Assembly (NCBI GenBank): GCA_027459625.1
Contig: DAIDHP010000015.1
Coordinates: 19,971-83,970 of the forward strand
Direction: 5' to 3'
DNA from: Chthonomonadales bacterium
GTDB taxonomy: Bacteria > Armatimonadota > Chthonomonadetes > Chthonomonadales > CAJBBX01
Length of the DNA stretch: 64,000 nucleotides
A program made the position numbers and the translations under genes. This document shows positions 18,080-27,900 of the stretch, one piece after another (the first letter of the stretch is position 1; each line of letters opens with the position of its first letter). The notes beneath the pieces were generated by a model. It worked only from the letters and a program-made list of their open reading frames with translations. It searched no databases and had not been told where the DNA came from.

Positions 18080-19042
18080 ATGAAAGCGATATGCGTGCGA
18101 GAGTTCGGCGAACCCGAAGTAATGATAATTGAGGAGATCGACACCCCGGCTCCGGGCGCGGGGGAGGTTTTGGTGAATATCAAGGCGATCGGGGTGAACC
18201 CGGTGGATACCTACATCCGCAAGGGCATCTACGGCAACATCCCCATGCCCTACTCTCCCGGTTCCGACGCGGCGGGGATTGTGGATGCCGTGGGAGAAAA
18301 TGTCACGGAGTTCAAACGGGGGGATCGGGTGTACACATCGGGATCGCTTACCGGAACATATGCGGAAAAGTGCCTCTGCGCCGAATCCCAAGTGCATCCT
18401 CTGCCTTACAATATCAGCTTCGAACAAGGCGCGGCGTTGTACGTCCCGTTTGGAACGGCGTGGCAGGCTCTCTTCGCGAGGGCGAAGGGCATGGCGGGGG
18501 AGAGTTTGCTTGTGCATGGAGCCTCGGGCGGGGTGGGTCTCGCCGCCATCCAATTCGGCAGGGCGGCGGGCATGCGAGTCATTGGCACGGCGGGTACGGA
18601 GGAGGGGCTGAGGCTGGTACGGGAAAACGGCGCTCACATCGCCATCAATCACACCTCGCCGGACCAATACATGCAAATCCTGAAGGAGACGGAGCACAAA
18701 GGGGTGGACGTCATCCTGGAAATGCTTGCGAACGCGAATCTCGCCGATGATTTGGAGATCATCGCCCCGCATGGAAGAGTGGTTGTAATCGGCAACAGAG
18801 GCAAGGTGGAGATCGATCCGCGCCTCATGATGCGCAAGGATTCCTGCGTGATGGGCATGATGCTGGCGAACGCCACGGAAAAGGAGTTCCGAGGAATATT
18901 CGCGGGGATCGAGGCTGGATTGGAGAACGGATACCTAAACCCGATCATCGGCAAAAGATTCCCTCTCTGCGAAGCCCCCGCCGCCCACCACGCCATCATG
19001 GAAACCCGCGCGACGGGGAAGATCGTGTTGGTGAATGAGTGA
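18080..19042 (+). CDS. Zinc-independent NADPH:quinone oxidoreductase (MDR family)
   Basis: A 320-aa medium-chain dehydrogenase/reductase of the quinone reductase type, transferring hydride from NADPH to quinones or enones. It has the N-terminal GroES-like fold (MKAICVREFGEPEVM, NPVDTYIRKGIYG, PGSDAAGIVDAVG) and the nucleotide-binding GASGGVGLAAIQFGRAAG. Catalytic-zinc ligands are absent, as expected for this branch. The frame starts at 18023, but ATG 18080 has AAAGGAG 8 bases upstream and matches family N-termini. It lies between two glycosidase genes with no evident functional link. Confidence 0.93.
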   Translation: MKAICVREFGEPEVMIIEEIDTPAPGAGEVLVNIKAIGVNPVDTYIRKGIYGNIPMPYSPGSDAAGIVDAVGENVTEFKRGDRVYTSGSLTGTYAEKCLCAESQVHPLPYNISFEQGAALYVPFGTAWQALFARAKGMAGESLLVHGASGGVGLAAIQFGRAAGMRVIGTAGTEEGLRLVRENGAHIAINHTSPDQYMQILKETEHKGVDVILEMLANANLADDLEIIAPHGRVVVIGNRGKVEIDPRLMMRKDSCVMGMMLANATEKEFRGIFAGIEAGLENGYLNPIIGKRFPLCEAPAAHHAIMETRATGKIVLVNE

Positions 19043-19171
19043 GAAAGGGTTTAGTCCAATTCAATTGACAAGTCTTAACCGATTGATCTGACTTATCCGA
19101 TCAGTCCGACAAATTGGGTAATATATCGCTGTTCCGCCTATATCACAAAGTGGTCCAAGGGAGACTTTACA

Positions 19172-22100
19172 ATGGATTATCAAAATCAGTTCGCTTCGCC
19201 GTCTTCCGAATATCGCGGCAAGCCATTCTGGGCGTGGAACGGTCCGCTTGAGGAAGATGAGCTTCGACGCCAGATTCGTGTATTCAAGGAGATGGGCTTG
19301 GGGGGAGCCTTCATGCATTCTCGCGTGGGATTGGCGACCCCCTATCTTTCCGAGGAGTGGTTCAAACTCATTGACGCATGCGCGGATGAGGCTCGGAAAC
19401 AGGATATGGAAGCGTGGTTGTATGACGAGGATCGCTGGCCCTCCGGAGCGGCGGGGGGATTGGTCACGAAGGATGTCCGCTATAGAATGCGTGAAGTGGC
19501 TCTCACGGTGGCCAAACCCTCGGAGTATCAGCCGACCGGCGATGAAATCGGGGTTTTCTACGCGCGCATCGATGGCGTGGTGATTCAAAACGCTCACAAG
19601 GCGGACCCCGGAGCGAAACCGGAAGAGGGGGAATCCCTGCTGGCGTTTCATATAAGAACCATGCCGGAATCCCGTTGGTACAACGGACAAACCTATCTGG
19701 ACACCCTTTCCGATGAAGCCGTAAATGAGTTCATTCGCGTCACCCATGAAGCCTACAAGAAAAACAGTCTTTCGCAATACAACAACTCCGTTATCCCGGG
19801 CATCTTCACCGACGAACCCAATTACGGCACACTGGGCGCCAGACATTTTCCCAACACCATTGGATGTCCATGGACCGCAAAGCTCCCCGAGAGCTTCAAG
19901 GCTCGCTACAATTACGATCTATTGGATCATCTCCCGGAATTGTTCTTCCAACCGGATGGCGAAGCATACTCCGCCGTGAGGCACGATTACATCGACACCC
20001 TCACCCACCTTTTCGCCACGAATTTCGGGGGGTTGATAGGAAAATGGTGCGATGAAACCGGCATCCTGTTCACCGGGCATGTGCTTGCCGAAGAGAACCT
20101 CATCAGTCAAACGTCGGTTGTTGGGTCCGCGATGCGCTTTTATGAATACATGCAGGCTCCCGGCATCGATATCCTTTGCGCCGAAGGGGTCACTCGCGAA
20201 GGCGGGTCGAATCCGGAATACTCCACCGCCAAGCAGTGCGCCTCGGTGCATCATCAGTTCGGGCGGAAATGGATGCTGAGCGAGCTCTACGGTTGCACGG
20301 GATGGGGCTTCACCTTCGCTGAACACAAGGCGGTGGGAGACTGGCAAGCCGCCCTCGGCGTGAACCTCCGTTGCCAGCATCTCGCCTGGTACACCATGCT
20401 GGGAGAGGCGAAGCGGGACTATCCCGCCTCGATCTCCTTCCAGTCCCCGTGGTGGCGAAGCTACTCCATCGTCGAGGATTACTTTGCAAGAGTCGGTGTC
20501 CTGATGACCCAAGGGGAGCCCGTGCGTGACGTCGCGGTGATACATCCCGTGGAGAGCGTATGGGGCGTCGTGACGCCTGGAGTGGGTTTAGGCGGCGCCA
20601 GCGAGGGAAACCGGAAGGCGCGTGAGCTCAATGAACAGTTCATGATGGTTCAGAACTCTCTATTGCAGGAGCACTTCGATTTCGATTACGTGGAGGAGGA
20701 TATACTTTCTCGTCATGGAGACGTTTCGGGCAAGCAACTGAAGGTTGGAGACGCACTCTACAAAACGGTGGTGGTGCCCCCGTCGATCACCCTCCGAAAA
20801 AGCACCGTCGATATGCTCAATCGATTTCAATCCGCCGGTGGTTCGGTCATATTCGTGGAACCGACGCCAACGCTCGTTCAATGCGAAGCAAGCGCGGAAC
20901 TCAACGGATTGATCGGAAAATCCAAGGCGATCCCATTGGATAGAGCCTCTCTCTCCGCCGCGTTGAACGCCGTTCCGGATTTGGATCGAGTTTCCATCGC
21001 CACGGAGGATGGAGAGCAACATCCCGATACTATTTACATGCTGCGAATGGATGAGAGCGGAAGAAAGTTCCTCTTTATCGTACATACCAAACAGGATCGT
21101 TCCACGGGACCCCTCGTCATCACTCTGAAAGGAAACGGACAGGTTCAAGAGTGGGACGCCCTAACAGGCGAAGTCCATCTTGCAGACGCCAAGACCGAAA
21201 ACGGCGCGGTGACGATTTTTGCGGAACTGCCGGGGGTGGGAAGCGCCCTGTACGTGATAGATCCCGAGCCTGATTCCAGCCTTCGCCCGAAGAAAAAGAG
21301 AAAGGAAACCCAGAGAATTATCATTCACCAGGAGAATTGGCCCATCCTGCGCAACGAGCCTAACGCTTTTCCGTTGGATGTAGCCGAGTTTGCTGTGAAC
21401 GAAGGCGAATGGCACGCTCCGATGGAAATCCTCAAAATCGACCGAGCGGTGCGAGACGCCGCTGGGTTGCCTCATCGCAGCGGGGATATGGTTCAGCCGT
21501 GGGCGCAGACCAAGCCTCCCGCAGCGAAGCCGATCACTGTCTCCTTAAGGTATCGGTTTAACGTGGAGGACTTGCCAACCGGTCCGTGCAATCTTGTCAT
21601 GGAGACTCCGGATAAGTATTTCATCTCTCTGAACGGTCATACCTTAAAATCGGATCAAAACGAGGGTTGGTGGATCGATAACTCGTTTGTAAAGACCCTT
21701 GTTCCGTCATCGGCGCTCCAAGAAGGGGAGAACACTCTTGTGTTGGAAACGGAATATGCGTACAATTCCAACCTGGAGTGCGTCTATTTCACCGGAGAGT
21801 TTGGCGTTCGTATGGATCAGGATCGCATGACGATCACCAAACTGCCCGTCACGCTGAAACTGGGCGATTGGACCACACAGGGACTTCCCTGTTACACGGG
21901 CGCGGTGAGCTATGTCACTCACTTGCAGCCATCCCTCAAGGAGGGCGAACGGCTATGCATCGAGGTTCCAAACTGGAATGGAACTCTCTTGCATATCCGA
22001 GTGAACGGGTTGGAAGCGGGAAACATCGCGTGGCCGAATTATGAGCTTGATATCACGGATGCCCTCAATCCAGGACAAAACCGTGTGGAGATCGAAGTCG

Positions 22101-22270
22101 TCAGCGGGCGAAGAAACCTGCTTGGTCCGTTGCATTGCTCGATCCTCTATCCGAGATGGACCGGCCCCGGGCAGTTCGTAACGCAAGGGGAGGAGTGGAC
22201 GGATAAATACATGTTGCTCCCCTACGGACTCAACGAGGCTCCTGTCCTATCGATACGCAAGGATGCATAG
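19172..22270 (+). CDS. GH106-like glycoside hydrolase (alpha-L-rhamnosidase type)
   Basis: A 1032-aa protein. Its N-terminal barrel begins YRGKPFWAWNGPLEEDELRRQI and continues GLGGAFMHSRVGLATPYLSEEWF, AWLYDEDRWPSGAAGG and IFTDEPNYG, blocks I associate with the GH106/rhamnosidase-like family. The C-terminal third (about 740-1030) has galactose-binding-like beta-sandwiches (YRFNVEDLPTGPCNLVMETPDKYFISLNGH; LCIEVPNWNGTLLHIRVNG). No signal peptide is visible, so it may act in the cytoplasm on imported oligosaccharides, unlike the exported glycosidases in the window. GGAG lies before ATG 19172. Confidence 0.75.
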   Translation: MDYQNQFASPSSEYRGKPFWAWNGPLEEDELRRQIRVFKEMGLGGAFMHSRVGLATPYLSEEWFKLIDACADEARKQDMEAWLYDEDRWPSGAAGGLVTKDVRYRMREVALTVAKPSEYQPTGDEIGVFYARIDGVVIQNAHKADPGAKPEEGESLLAFHIRTMPESRWYNGQTYLDTLSDEAVNEFIRVTHEAYKKNSLSQYNNSVIPGIFTDEPNYGTLGARHFPNTIGCPWTAKLPESFKARYNYDLLDHLPELFFQPDGEAYSAVRHDYIDTLTHLFATNFGGLIGKWCDETGILFTGHVLAEENLISQTSVVGSAMRFYEYMQAPGIDILCAEGVTREGGSNPEYSTAKQCASVHHQFGRKWMLSELYGCTGWGFTFAEHKAVGDWQAALGVNLRCQHLAWYTMLGEAKRDYPASISFQSPWWRSYSIVEDYFARVGVLMTQGEPVRDVAVIHPVESVWGVVTPGVGLGGASEGNRKARELNEQFMMVQNSLLQEHFDFDYVEEDILSRHGDVSGKQLKVGDALYKTVVVPPSITLRKSTVDMLNRFQSAGGSVIFVEPTPTLVQCEASAELNGLIGKSKAIPLDRASLSAALNAVPDLDRVSIATEDGEQHPDTIYMLRMDESGRKFLFIVHTKQDRSTGPLVITLKGNGQVQEWDALTGEVHLADAKTENGAVTIFAELPGVGSALYVIDPEPDSSLRPKKKRKETQRIIIHQENWPILRNEPNAFPLDVAEFAVNEGEWHAPMEILKIDRAVRDAAGLPHRSGDMVQPWAQTKPPAAKPITVSLRYRFNVEDLPTGPCNLVMETPDKYFISLNGHTLKSDQNEGWWIDNSFVKTLVPSSALQEGENTLVLETEYAYNSNLECVYFTGEFGVRMDQDRMTITKLPVTLKLGDWTTQGLPCYTGAVSYVTHLQPSLKEGERLCIEVPNWNGTLLHIRVNGLEAGNIAWPNYELDITDALNPGQNRVEIEVVSGRRNLLGPLHCSILYPRWTGPGQFVTQGEEWTDKYMLLPYGLNEAPVLSIRKDA

Positions 22271-22283
22271 ATAACGTTGAAAT

Positions 22284-22309
22284 GAGGGGCGGAATTCCAC
22301 CCGCCCCTC
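22284..22309 (+). terminator. Hairpin terminator after the GH106-like gene
   Basis: A perfect 9-bp stem (GAGGGGCGG with its complement) and an eight-base loop start 13 bases after the stop. A pyrimidine-rich stretch follows. Confidence 0.6.
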
Positions 22310-22465
22310 TTCCATTCTCCGTTTGACGCACTAGGATTATCTCTCCCTATTCTTCGACCATGCGCGCCTTTATTCACTTCATCCACCCACGCGACGCCCC
22401 GCCGCAATCCGCCCTTCATTGCCGAAGAAAACGGTCATGAAAAATCAAATATTTTTGCACACCCC

Positions 22466-22494
22466 TTGACATGACATTAATGGTGTGAGATAAT
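22466..22494 (+). promoter_or_regulatory. Strong promoter for the NifX/DUF5320 remnant cluster
   Basis: A perfect TTGACA at 22466-22471 and GATAAT at 22489-22494 are spaced by 17 bases. The region 22310-22580 contains no gene. Confidence 0.65.
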
Positions 22495-22580
22495 AGATGT
22501 TACAAACATATAGAAATAAATAACATATAACCAAATGTTCCTTATTGGATGTTTCAAAGATATGGAAAAGGTGTTGGAGT

Positions 22581-22920
22581 ATGAAGATAGCGATCACATC
22601 GACAACTTAGGATCCTGCCGAGCAAGTGGAACAAAGGTTCGGCAGAGCCCCCTACTTTTGCAAATACGACACCGATTCCAAACCTTGGGAGCCTTTGAGC
22701 AATGAAACCGTTGAAAACGCATATGGAGCGGGCGCCCAAACAGCACAAAACTTAACTCGCAAAGGGGTGAACGTTGTATTGGCCGGCTCATGCGGACCAA
22801 ACTCCTTTCAAACCCGGCAAGCGGCGGGCATGGATATGAACGGTGCTGCAAGCATTGGAATCGTATCAGAGAGGATATCTTGTGAAGGCCAGCCAGCAAA
22901 ACGCAAAAGACTCTCATTAA
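22581..22920 (+). pseudogene. Broken NifX/NifB-C-like dinitrogenase cofactor domain protein
   Basis: Translated from ATG 22581 it reads MKIAITSTT, then an in-frame TAG at 22608-22610. It then continues in the same frame DPAEQVEQRFGRAPYFCKYDTDSKPWEPLSNE and NAYGAGAQTAQNLTRKGVNVVLAGSCGPNSFQTRQAAGMD. These are the hallmarks of the small NifX-like proteins (PRFGRAPYF, GAGIQAAQ, GNCGPNAFQ). Near 22842 the coding frame shifts by +1, and the expected C-terminus (VLQALESYQRGYLVKASQQN) ends at TAA 22920. One nonsense and one frameshift lesion, with loss of the expected TGV-type loop before the shift, indicate a pseudogene. Sequencing error is possible but would have to occur more than once. Confidence 0.8.
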
Positions 22921-22967
22921 GAATACGAAATGAAATGCCGCGTCAATGCGGCGGAAAGGAGCGCAAA

Positions 22968-23165
22968 ATGCCACGAGGTGATGGAACAGGTCCGCAAGGA
23001 CAAGGACCCATGACCGGCCGAGGATTTGGACGTTGTTCCGAAAACAACAATCCCGCGCCTGGTTTGGGAAGAAATCAAAACCAGCAGCCAGGACAAGGGC
23101 TTGGTCTGGGCAGACGACGCGGCGGAAATGGAATGGGCAACGGCAACCGCAAAGGTTCTCGCTAA
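22968..23165 (+). CDS. DUF5320-type small Gly-rich protein
   Basis: A 65-aa protein starting MPRGDGTGPQGQGPMTGRGFGRC and ending in a Gly/Asn/Arg-rich tail. The N-terminus is the signature of the DUF5320 proteins commonly encoded next to NifX-like and Mrp/CooC-like ATPase genes in anaerobes. ATG 22968 has AAAGGAG 7 bases upstream. This copy has no lesion, but it lacks the usual C-terminal coiled coil. Function unknown. Confidence 0.75.
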   Translation: MPRGDGTGPQGQGPMTGRGFGRCSENNNPAPGLGRNQNQQPGQGLGLGRRRGGNGMGNGNRKGSR

Positions 23166-23208
23166 GCGCTGGAACGGATTTGAAGCTCAAAAGGAAAGGA
23201 GGGATATT

Positions 23209-23486
23209 ACGCCTGGATTGGACGCCACCGGCCCGCAAGGGCTAGGTCCGATGATGGGACGCGGGCTTGGACGATGCGCCGGATACGCACCAGGATATGG
23301 CGGAGCCCTCTCCCCTATGGCGGGGGTGGGACTCGGACTCGCCCATAGACGCGGAGCGGGATGGCGCGGAGCTTCAATTCACCCGTATACACGGATGAAA
23401 AAGCGGCGCTGGAAGCACATGCCAAAATACTGGGGGATCGGTTATCCGTCGTGAAACAACGACTGGATGAGATCAACCGCAGCTAA
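23209..23486 (+). pseudogene. Second DUF5320-type gene with lost start and frameshift
   Basis: The sequence reads (T)PGLDATGPQGLGPMMGRGLGRCAGYAPGYGG, matching DUF5320 N-termini except that an ACG codon (23209-23211) stands where ATG is expected, correctly spaced after AAAGGAGGG. Near 23384 the frame shifts by -1 into PVYTDEKAALEAHAKILGDRLSVVKQ, the typical C-terminal coiled coil, ending at TAA 23486. Start loss and frameshift together indicate decay. Confidence 0.75.
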
Positions 23487-23509
23487 AAAGAAGAATAGAC
23501 CCTTCATGA

Positions 23510-23544
23510 CGACGGGAGGACTGACAATATCTCTCCTCCCGTCG
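23510..23544 (+). terminator. Hairpin after the second DUF5320 gene
   Basis: CGACGGGAGG and CCTCCCGTCG form a perfect 10-bp stem with a 15-base loop. There is no T-tract. Confidence 0.45.
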
Positions 23545-23589
23545 ATCAATATGAATAACCCGCCTCAATACGGAAGGCAATGATGTTGT

Positions 23590-23883
23590 ATGCGTGTAAC
23601 AATCGCAAGCGGAAAGGGAGGGACGGGGAAAACCAGTCTTGCGGCGGCGTTCGCCACCTTGGCGGGCGGAGCCGTTATCACCGATTGCAATGCTGACGCT
23701 TCAAATCTGCACCTCATTCTTAAGCCTAATAACATCGAGACATATCCCTTTTTCGGAGGAATAAAGGCGCAGATAGCGGGACGCAGCGTAAGGGATGGCG
23801 ATTGCGGCGAAATCTCAAATAGGGTGCAGGGAAATATGGAGCGAACTTCGGGATACGCTCTAGGATGGAAGGAGGTAATCTAA
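23590..23883 (+). pseudogene. Truncated Mrp/CooC-like P-loop ATPase
   Basis: 97 aa. The start MRVTIASGKGGTGKTSLAAAFATLA carries a deviant Walker A (GKGGTGKTS) and is followed by DCNADASNLHLIL, as in the ferredoxin-containing MinD/Mrp-like ATPases usually encoded with NifX and DUF5320 proteins. Full-length relatives are near 280 aa with CxxCxxC clusters. Here homology fades after FFGGIKAQIAG, the Cys clusters are missing and the frame runs 4 bases past the stop of the convergent nuclease gene. The 3' two thirds appear deleted. Confidence 0.75.
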
Positions 23884-24701
23884 TCCCCGTTTTTTGCGGC
23901 TCGATATCCTTTGCTAATCGCCTCCTTCTCGGTCATGTAAGCCCCTTGCGAGGTTTTTCCGTACCATCTGGATCCGGGATAATGATAGACGCCCGAACGA
24001 GTATTCACCCACACAAGCGTGGAGGAGCCATTGGAAGGGGGCGGAACAGGAGCGCTGACGCCTGCGGAAGAGGCGGGGATGGAGGATGGAGCGGCGCCGA
24101 AACGATAAGGCGCGCCTCGCTCTCTTTGAAACATCCATTCCCAAGCCTTCTCCGTCTGTTGAGCTACGGAGGGATCGTTAATAAAGACAACATCGCTGTT
24201 ATCCTGCTTCTCCGCGGAATCGCTGAGATTCCAACTGCCGATGATGGCGTCCTTTCCGTCGAAAACCCCCATTTTATCGTGCAGCAAAACCGTGGATTTT
24301 TTAATGATGACCTCGCAACCGTCGGATTGCAACACTCCGTGTTCATCCCATCTCAACCGTGATTGACGGTTATCCTCCAGCAGGATTACTTCAACACCTC
24401 TGCTTCGTGCCGATTCCAGCGCATGAGCGATAACCGGATTGGATATCCCGAAGCAGGCTATGTGAATGTACTTTCGAGCCTTGTTGATCTCCCGGATCCA
24501 AGCGGATTGGATATCGTCCTCCGGACTAAATAGAATCTCCGCTTGATTCCTCTCGACCGTCAAAGGCGTGGGAATGGGCTTGTTCCCGCCAACTTCATGG
24601 GCGAATGCGCATCCGCCCAAGATCACTCCAACCGCCACGAACCGCAAGGCGAATTTGACACCGCGCACATCTTTGATTTTTTTCAGTAATAACCGTGCCA
24701 A
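23880..24701 (-). CDS. Secreted phospholipase D-family nuclease-like protein
   Basis: About 273 aa with an N-terminal hydrophobic segment (VAVGVILGGCAFA), either a signal peptide or a lipoprotein signal with Cys at LGGC. One HKD motif is present: His143, Lys145 and Asp150 in LLHDKMGVFDGKDAIIGSWNLS (counted from TTG 24707). A single HKD per chain is typical of Nuc-type endonucleases that work as dimers. A C-terminal module at about 228-270 (VWVNTRSGVYHYPGSRWYG) resembles a short domain that ends many secreted bacterial proteins. I prefer TTG 24701 because GGAGGG is too close to 24707. It probably degrades external DNA or phosphodiesters. Confidence 0.8.
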   Translation of the reverse strand: MARLLLKKIKDVRGVKFALRFVAVGVILGGCAFAHEVGGNKPIPTPLTVERNQAEILFSPEDDIQSAWIREINKARKYIHIACFGISNPVIAHALESARSRGVEVILLEDNRQSRLRWDEHGVLQSDGCEVIIKKSTVLLHDKMGVFDGKDAIIGSWNLSDSAEKQDNSDVVFINDPSVAQQTEKAWEWMFQRERGAPYRFGAAPSSIPASSAGVSAPVPPPSNGSSTLVWVNTRSGVYHYPGSRWYGKTSQGAYMTEKEAISKGYRAAKNGD

Positions 24702-24947
24702 GCGCAACCCTCCTTATTGAACTTTGATAGGACTAAATCAGCGTAATCTTATGTCGATTGATTCGTCGGACAATTTCGATATGAGTTACAAATCGCATTG
24801 GATTATTGCAGGAATTATACAATAGAAAGGTGTATTATGAAACATCATTTGCACGCAACGGTTCCATGATCATACGAGCACGGTTCCATCGAGGAGCGTC
24901 ACAATCCTGTAAAGATAGCATCGATTATTCCATTCAGGAGGATTTCC

Positions 24948-27900
24948 ATGCAATTCAAAACCCATTTGAAAAGCTCAGTCTGTTTTTTGATCATTTTGGT
25001 ATTTTTCACGCCGCCCGGCACGGCAAAAGGGGCGGGTATCCCCCTGGGCGCCGCGATCTCATCCTCGTTTCTTAGCGTAAACGCCGCAACCGAGGATAAC
25101 GGATACACAACGATAAAAGGCGCATGGAACGGCAAGGAAGCCATGTTACTCTACGCCAAGAACAACCAGGCGACAATCCTCAACCAACAGGGCGTGAATC
25201 CCTGTTTGAAGGGCATCGTCTCCTTTGAATACAGGGCGATCGCCTCCGCCGTGCAGGGACAGAACCTAGTGTTCTACGTCATTCCTTTCACTGCGGACGG
25301 CAAGGAGGGAGGCGCGGCGAGAACTGCGTGGATGGTTCCCGCTAAAACCGTCGGAGACGGGAAATGGCACCATGCCAGCTTCAGTTACGATTACTCCCCG
25401 AACCTCGAAGTTGTGGGAGTGCAACTAGACCAAAGGGTGAACGAATCAGAGGAGACCGGTCCGGGAGAGTGGCTGATCACCGATATCCACCTTAAGCCCC
25501 TCCCGTATCCCACCGGTCCTAATTTGGTGATTCAGGCGTTTAACGCCACACAAACACCTCTCACCACTGGGAACTCTTTCGATATGGCGCTGACCATCCA
25601 AAACATCGGAAGATCCACTGCAAAGGGAATTCATGCCTCCATCACACTCAGCCCGAATTTGAAACGACTTGGCGTGAAGCAATCTTCCAATAAATTGAAA
25701 GCGGGCGAATCAGGCACATTCCTCTGGAGATGCAAACCGTTTCGACGTTCCGGAATCGCTTACGCCAGGGTGTCCGTAACACGCAGCCTTCAAACGAGGA
25801 GCCTCGACGCCGTCTGGTCATCCGTGATTTCTCTTGCCCCGCCGGAGAGATGGGGTAATCAAAAAAACATTCTGGATCTCCGTTCGGGGAATATGCGCCT
25901 GGTCTTCCCGCAAATCGGCGATGGGGGCGGACTGAAACAGTACGCTTTCGCCTCCGTGGAGTATCTCGTCAAAGGGAAATGGAAACTTCTTGCGGTGTTG
26001 CCCCATATAGCCCAGGTGAATACAACGAAGGGTTCGGAGCAATTCCCACTCGCAAAGCTCATAAGCCACACGGCGTCATCCGCACGATTTTCCATCCCGA
26101 ATCCAAACTGGAACGCGGATGTCACTTTCCTTTTGAACCGAAAACTCGGCGTCATATCCATCGACGCCAGCCTTCATGCAAAGAGAGACTTGGATCTCCT
26201 GGCTTTTCGATGCCCAGACCTGAGAATCGGGGAAGGATCGTTCGGCTCATCGAAAAGCGACGCCATCTTCCCCGGCTTGGAGTTCCTATCATCCAAGCAG
26301 ATATCCTCCAGTCCGGAGTTTGTGGACCCGCCCATGTCCGAAAGATGGACCCCTCACCCTTTACGCATCACGTCACCGATGATCTCTCTCGCGACGCACG
26401 GGATGGTGTTGACCATGCTCTGGAATCCCAATGCCAAGTGGGATGGAGTCCACAAGGGGGAATCCGTGCAATTCGCAACTCCGAACCGCGCCATGCGTCA
26501 GAACAACTCCCGCATGGCGCTATTCGTCCCCACCATCCCGCAATGGGTGATGGAGAACGGATCCGAAGCGAACACACCATATCTGTTGAAACGTGGACGT
26601 GAAATCAGACTTCATGCGGTTGTTTTCCTTCGTTCCGCTGGATCGGCTTTGGACGGCATCCAAACCGTTCTGCACTCTCCTCTTTATCATCCATTGTACG
26701 CCGCGGCGCCTCGTTCGCTGCAGCAGGAGATCGATCTGAGTGCAAAGTGTTTCATGCGGACGTTATGGCGCGGACCCGATAATGGATGGAAAGGACAGGA
26801 TAATACAGGACCGGCGCCCAATTCCGGCATCGCGATAGAGCTTCTAAAGATCGCGAATGAAACGAACAACCCCCAAATCGCCGCTCAAGCGACGCAGCAG
26901 GTCGAAGAGGTTATGAACCGATTCCATATGAACCAAGGCGATGTCACCCTTGCTTTATGGAAAGGGGGAGTTCAATCGGCGTTAAACGCAGCGCGAGGGG
27001 GCGCTGAGGCGAATATGCGAACCCAAAGAGCCGATGGAACCTGGGGATTTGCGCCTGACACCCCCGATAGAGAGAAGTTAGGGCCTCGAGGAGGCACGAA
27101 CGTGGGGATATGCTCCACGAATCTGGGGCCTATCGCCGCCTATGCATTGATAACCCGAAACCCCGCAGCGGTGCGATCGTTGTTGAGGGCTTTGAAATCA
27201 ATGGAAAGGTTCCGCATCCCTGCCGGAGCTCAGGTTTGGGAATGTCCCCTGCAGGAGCCCGACATACTTGCGGCGGCGAACGTAATCCCGGAATATGTGG
27301 ATGGCTATCTGATCACTGGCGACCAACAATACCTGCGACGCGCGGCGTATTGGGCATGGACGGGCGTGCCATTCGTGTATCAGTGGAGATATCCGAATCG
27401 GGCGATCATGCCCGGAGCGACCACGCCGGTGTTCGGGAGCAGTTTTTTCACATGGTCGTGGATGGGGCGTCCGGTTCAATGGAATGGGCTCGCATATGCG
27501 CACGCTCTTCTCTCCCTCGCGCCATACGACCATTCCTTTGACTGGAAAAAGCTCGCAGCAAGCATCACGCATTGCGGAATGCAGGAGCAGCAGCTTCATT
27601 CCCCTTCATCCTACGGATGCTATCCCGATTCCTACCATTTGCTAAGCAACAAGCCATTCGGGCCTTGGCTGAACCCTGGGGTCATAATGAACAATCTTTT
27701 CCATATAAAGGAGGGCGTGTTCGCCTACCCCAACACGATCGCGATACGGAATGGTTCCCGGAGATGGCTGATGACATCGGGGGCGCCATGCGGAAGCGAG
27801 ACGATCCACGGCGAAATCACGCTCACAGTGAAACCGATCAAAGGGATAACAAGCCGCTTAATCGTCTCATCCCCCTTCCGGCCAAGTTCCATCGAGTTAA

